Shown in pieces: positions 63,905 through 64,000 of a stretch of DNA of 64,000 nt. The stretch's first letter is position 1. The number at the start of each line of letters is the position of its first letter. The notes beneath the pieces were generated by a model. The model saw only the letters and a program-made list of their open reading frames with translations. It was not told the origin of the DNA and did not search any database. Source of the stretch: Pseudoalteromonas sp. P1-25 (lineage in GTDB: Bacteria > Pseudomonadota > Gammaproteobacteria > Enterobacterales > Alteromonadaceae). Position numbers and translations under genes: made by a program. The stretch is taken from the NCBI RefSeq assembly GCF_001401805.1, contig NZ_LKDW01000001.1, forward strand, positions 124,001 to 188,000, written 5' to 3'.

Positions 63905-64000
63905 AACATTCCTATGTCGTATATTGTTATTATTCAGTGTTTGTTCATTTTAAAACACACTAATGTAACATAACAATTAACATAGAGTCATTTAAAAAAT

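Overview
The window looks like part of a secondary replicon (chromid) of a marine gammaproteobacterium, most likely Pseudoalteromonas or a close Alteromonadales relative. This is inferred from the low GC content, the style of the proteins, the GlyGly-CTERM protease, and above all the combination at 25.7-31.8 kb. That stretch holds a plasmid-type initiator gene, P1-type parA/parB, GATC-containing iterons, DnaA boxes and a Tus-like terminator protein with Ter-like sites, next to core genes (class II DAHP synthase, ppsA/ppsR).

Layout. 0-8.5 kb: the end of a LysR regulator, then a six-gene operon on the minus strand for a hydroxamate (bisucaberin/desferrioxamine-type) siderophore, read from a promoter that overlaps a Fur box. 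8.8-20 kb: small metabolic and regulatory genes. They include a HAD enzyme, an AT-rich pair (serine-hydrolase-like protein with an in-frame amber codon plus an unknown protein), an extradiol dioxygenase, two tandem LysR genes, a 160-bp palindromic repeat, a quinone-oxidoreductase-like enzyme, a HypT-like regulator divergent from an Asp/Glu racemase, and an Old Yellow Enzyme controlled by a MerR regulator. 20-25.5 kb: rmuC, four tandem copies of a structured element that looks like a small-RNA gene on the minus strand, and a SNF2 helicase.

25.5-32 kb: the replication and partition region. Iterons lie on both sides of parA-parB, followed by a long palindrome, DnaA boxes, rep, a shared terminator, tus and Ter-like sites. 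The two best Ter sites are oriented so that, by analogy with E. coli, they would stop a fork leaving the origin to the right, which predicts largely one-way replication. 32-42 kb: DAHP synthase, ppsR divergent from ppsA, a YdiJ-type dehydrogenase, a cation/proton antiporter, and a tyrosine recombinase that overlaps the antiporter gene.

43-57 kb: SYLF lipoprotein, an AT-rich orphan, patatin-like proteins, an alanine symporter, an arginine/ornithine module with an Lrp-type regulator and a perfect operator-like dyad, an AraC regulator with a DMT permease, a luciferase-like oxidoreductase, a siderophore-interacting reductase divergent from a MarR regulator, and umuDC behind a LexA box. 57.6-63.9 kb: one very long secreted M4 metalloprotease with calcium-binding repeats and a GlyGly-CTERM tail. 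The strongest candidates for something undescribed are the four-copy sRNA array and the origin-proximal Tus/Ter arrangement.
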